A stretch of 5,248 nucleotides of DNA. It comes from an uncultured Sutterella sp. Its GTDB lineage: Bacteria; Pseudomonadota; Gammaproteobacteria; Burkholderiales; Burkholderiaceae_F. The notes under the pieces were generated by a model that was not told where the DNA came from, made no database searches, and saw only the letters and a list, made by a program, of their open reading frames with translations. Location: NCBI GenBank assembly GCA_905198475.1, contig CAJKCQ010000101.1:1-5248 (forward strand). The letters run 5' to 3'. The position numbers and the translations under genes are program-made. Positions 5,224 to 5,248 of this stretch are shown here, in pieces. Each line of letters begins with the position of its first letter. The stretch's first letter is position 1.

Positions 5224-5248
5224 AGACCACTACTCCCACCTGCATTCT
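5220..5248 (+). CDS. Start of an ORF, possibly TnpB-like (RNA-guided nuclease of IS200/IS605), cut by window edge
   Basis: Only nine complete codons are visible: MKTTTPTCI, with a likely Leu next. This N-terminus is compatible with some TnpB/OrfB proteins, whose first strand often reads like T-x-x-L, but nine residues cannot identify a family. The call rests mainly on the IS-like hairpin directly upstream. No Shine-Dalgarno is seen; the ATG overlaps the stop of the 30-codon ORF, and the palindrome at 5204-5218 sits where the ribosome would bind. If it is not tnpB, it is an unrecognised gene. Confidence 0.3.

Larger units (their letters stand above)
5149..5248 (+). mobile_element. Possible left end of an IS200/IS605-type element, continuing past the window
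   Basis: The evidence is the IS-like hairpin at 5149-5192, a sharp fall in GC after it (24 of 58 bases are G or C at 5191-5248, against a very GC-rich neighbourhood), and an ORF opening at 5220 in the position expected of tnpB after a left end. The outer boundary is not defined; it could lie anywhere between about 5134 and 5149. No TnpA is seen. The hairpin could equally be a right end of an element on the minus strand. Confidence 0.35.

Overview
The window is a chromosomal central-carbon locus from a GC-rich bacterium, most likely a betaproteobacterium of the order Burkholderiales. The placement rests on the tkt-gap-pgk gene order, the protein sequence character and the strong C/G bias at third codon positions (CTC, GCC, GTC and AAG dominate). 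A Sutterella-like relative is a guess from codon style only.

Layout: (1) Positions 1-329, minus strand, hold the N-terminal 109 codons of rsmE, the 16S rRNA m3U1498 methyltransferase, which runs off the left edge. (2) Positions 330-540 are a divergent intergenic region with a weak candidate promoter and a structured leader for the plus-strand genes. (3) Positions 541-4987 hold three complete plus-strand genes: transketolase (tkt), glyceraldehyde-3-phosphate dehydrogenase (gap) and phosphoglycerate kinase (pgk). The tkt-gap spacer is only 52 nt. The gap-pgk spacer is 177 nt and holds two strong tandem hairpins. (4) Positions 4988-5130 hold two more hairpins and a good Shine-Dalgarno sequence. 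(5) Positions 5131-5248 hold a 30-codon ORF, a hairpin resembling IS200/IS605-family ends, and the first codons of an ORF that could be tnpB-like.

Together the three enzymes link the non-oxidative pentose phosphate pathway to lower glycolysis/gluconeogenesis. Transketolase produces or consumes glyceraldehyde-3-phosphate, GAPDH converts it to 1,3-bisphosphoglycerate, and PGK transfers the acyl phosphate to ADP. The same trio occurs in Calvin-cycle (cbb) clusters, but nothing in this window (no RuBisCO or phosphoribulokinase) supports that assignment.

The core is ordinary housekeeping DNA. The points worth a second look are a Ser in the GAPDH position that normally carries the NAD-selective Asp, the structured gap-pgk spacer, and the right end, where a mobile element may have inserted just after the start codon of the gene that once followed pgk. 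I found no CRISPR array, tRNA or rRNA, and no clearly novel multi-gene system.
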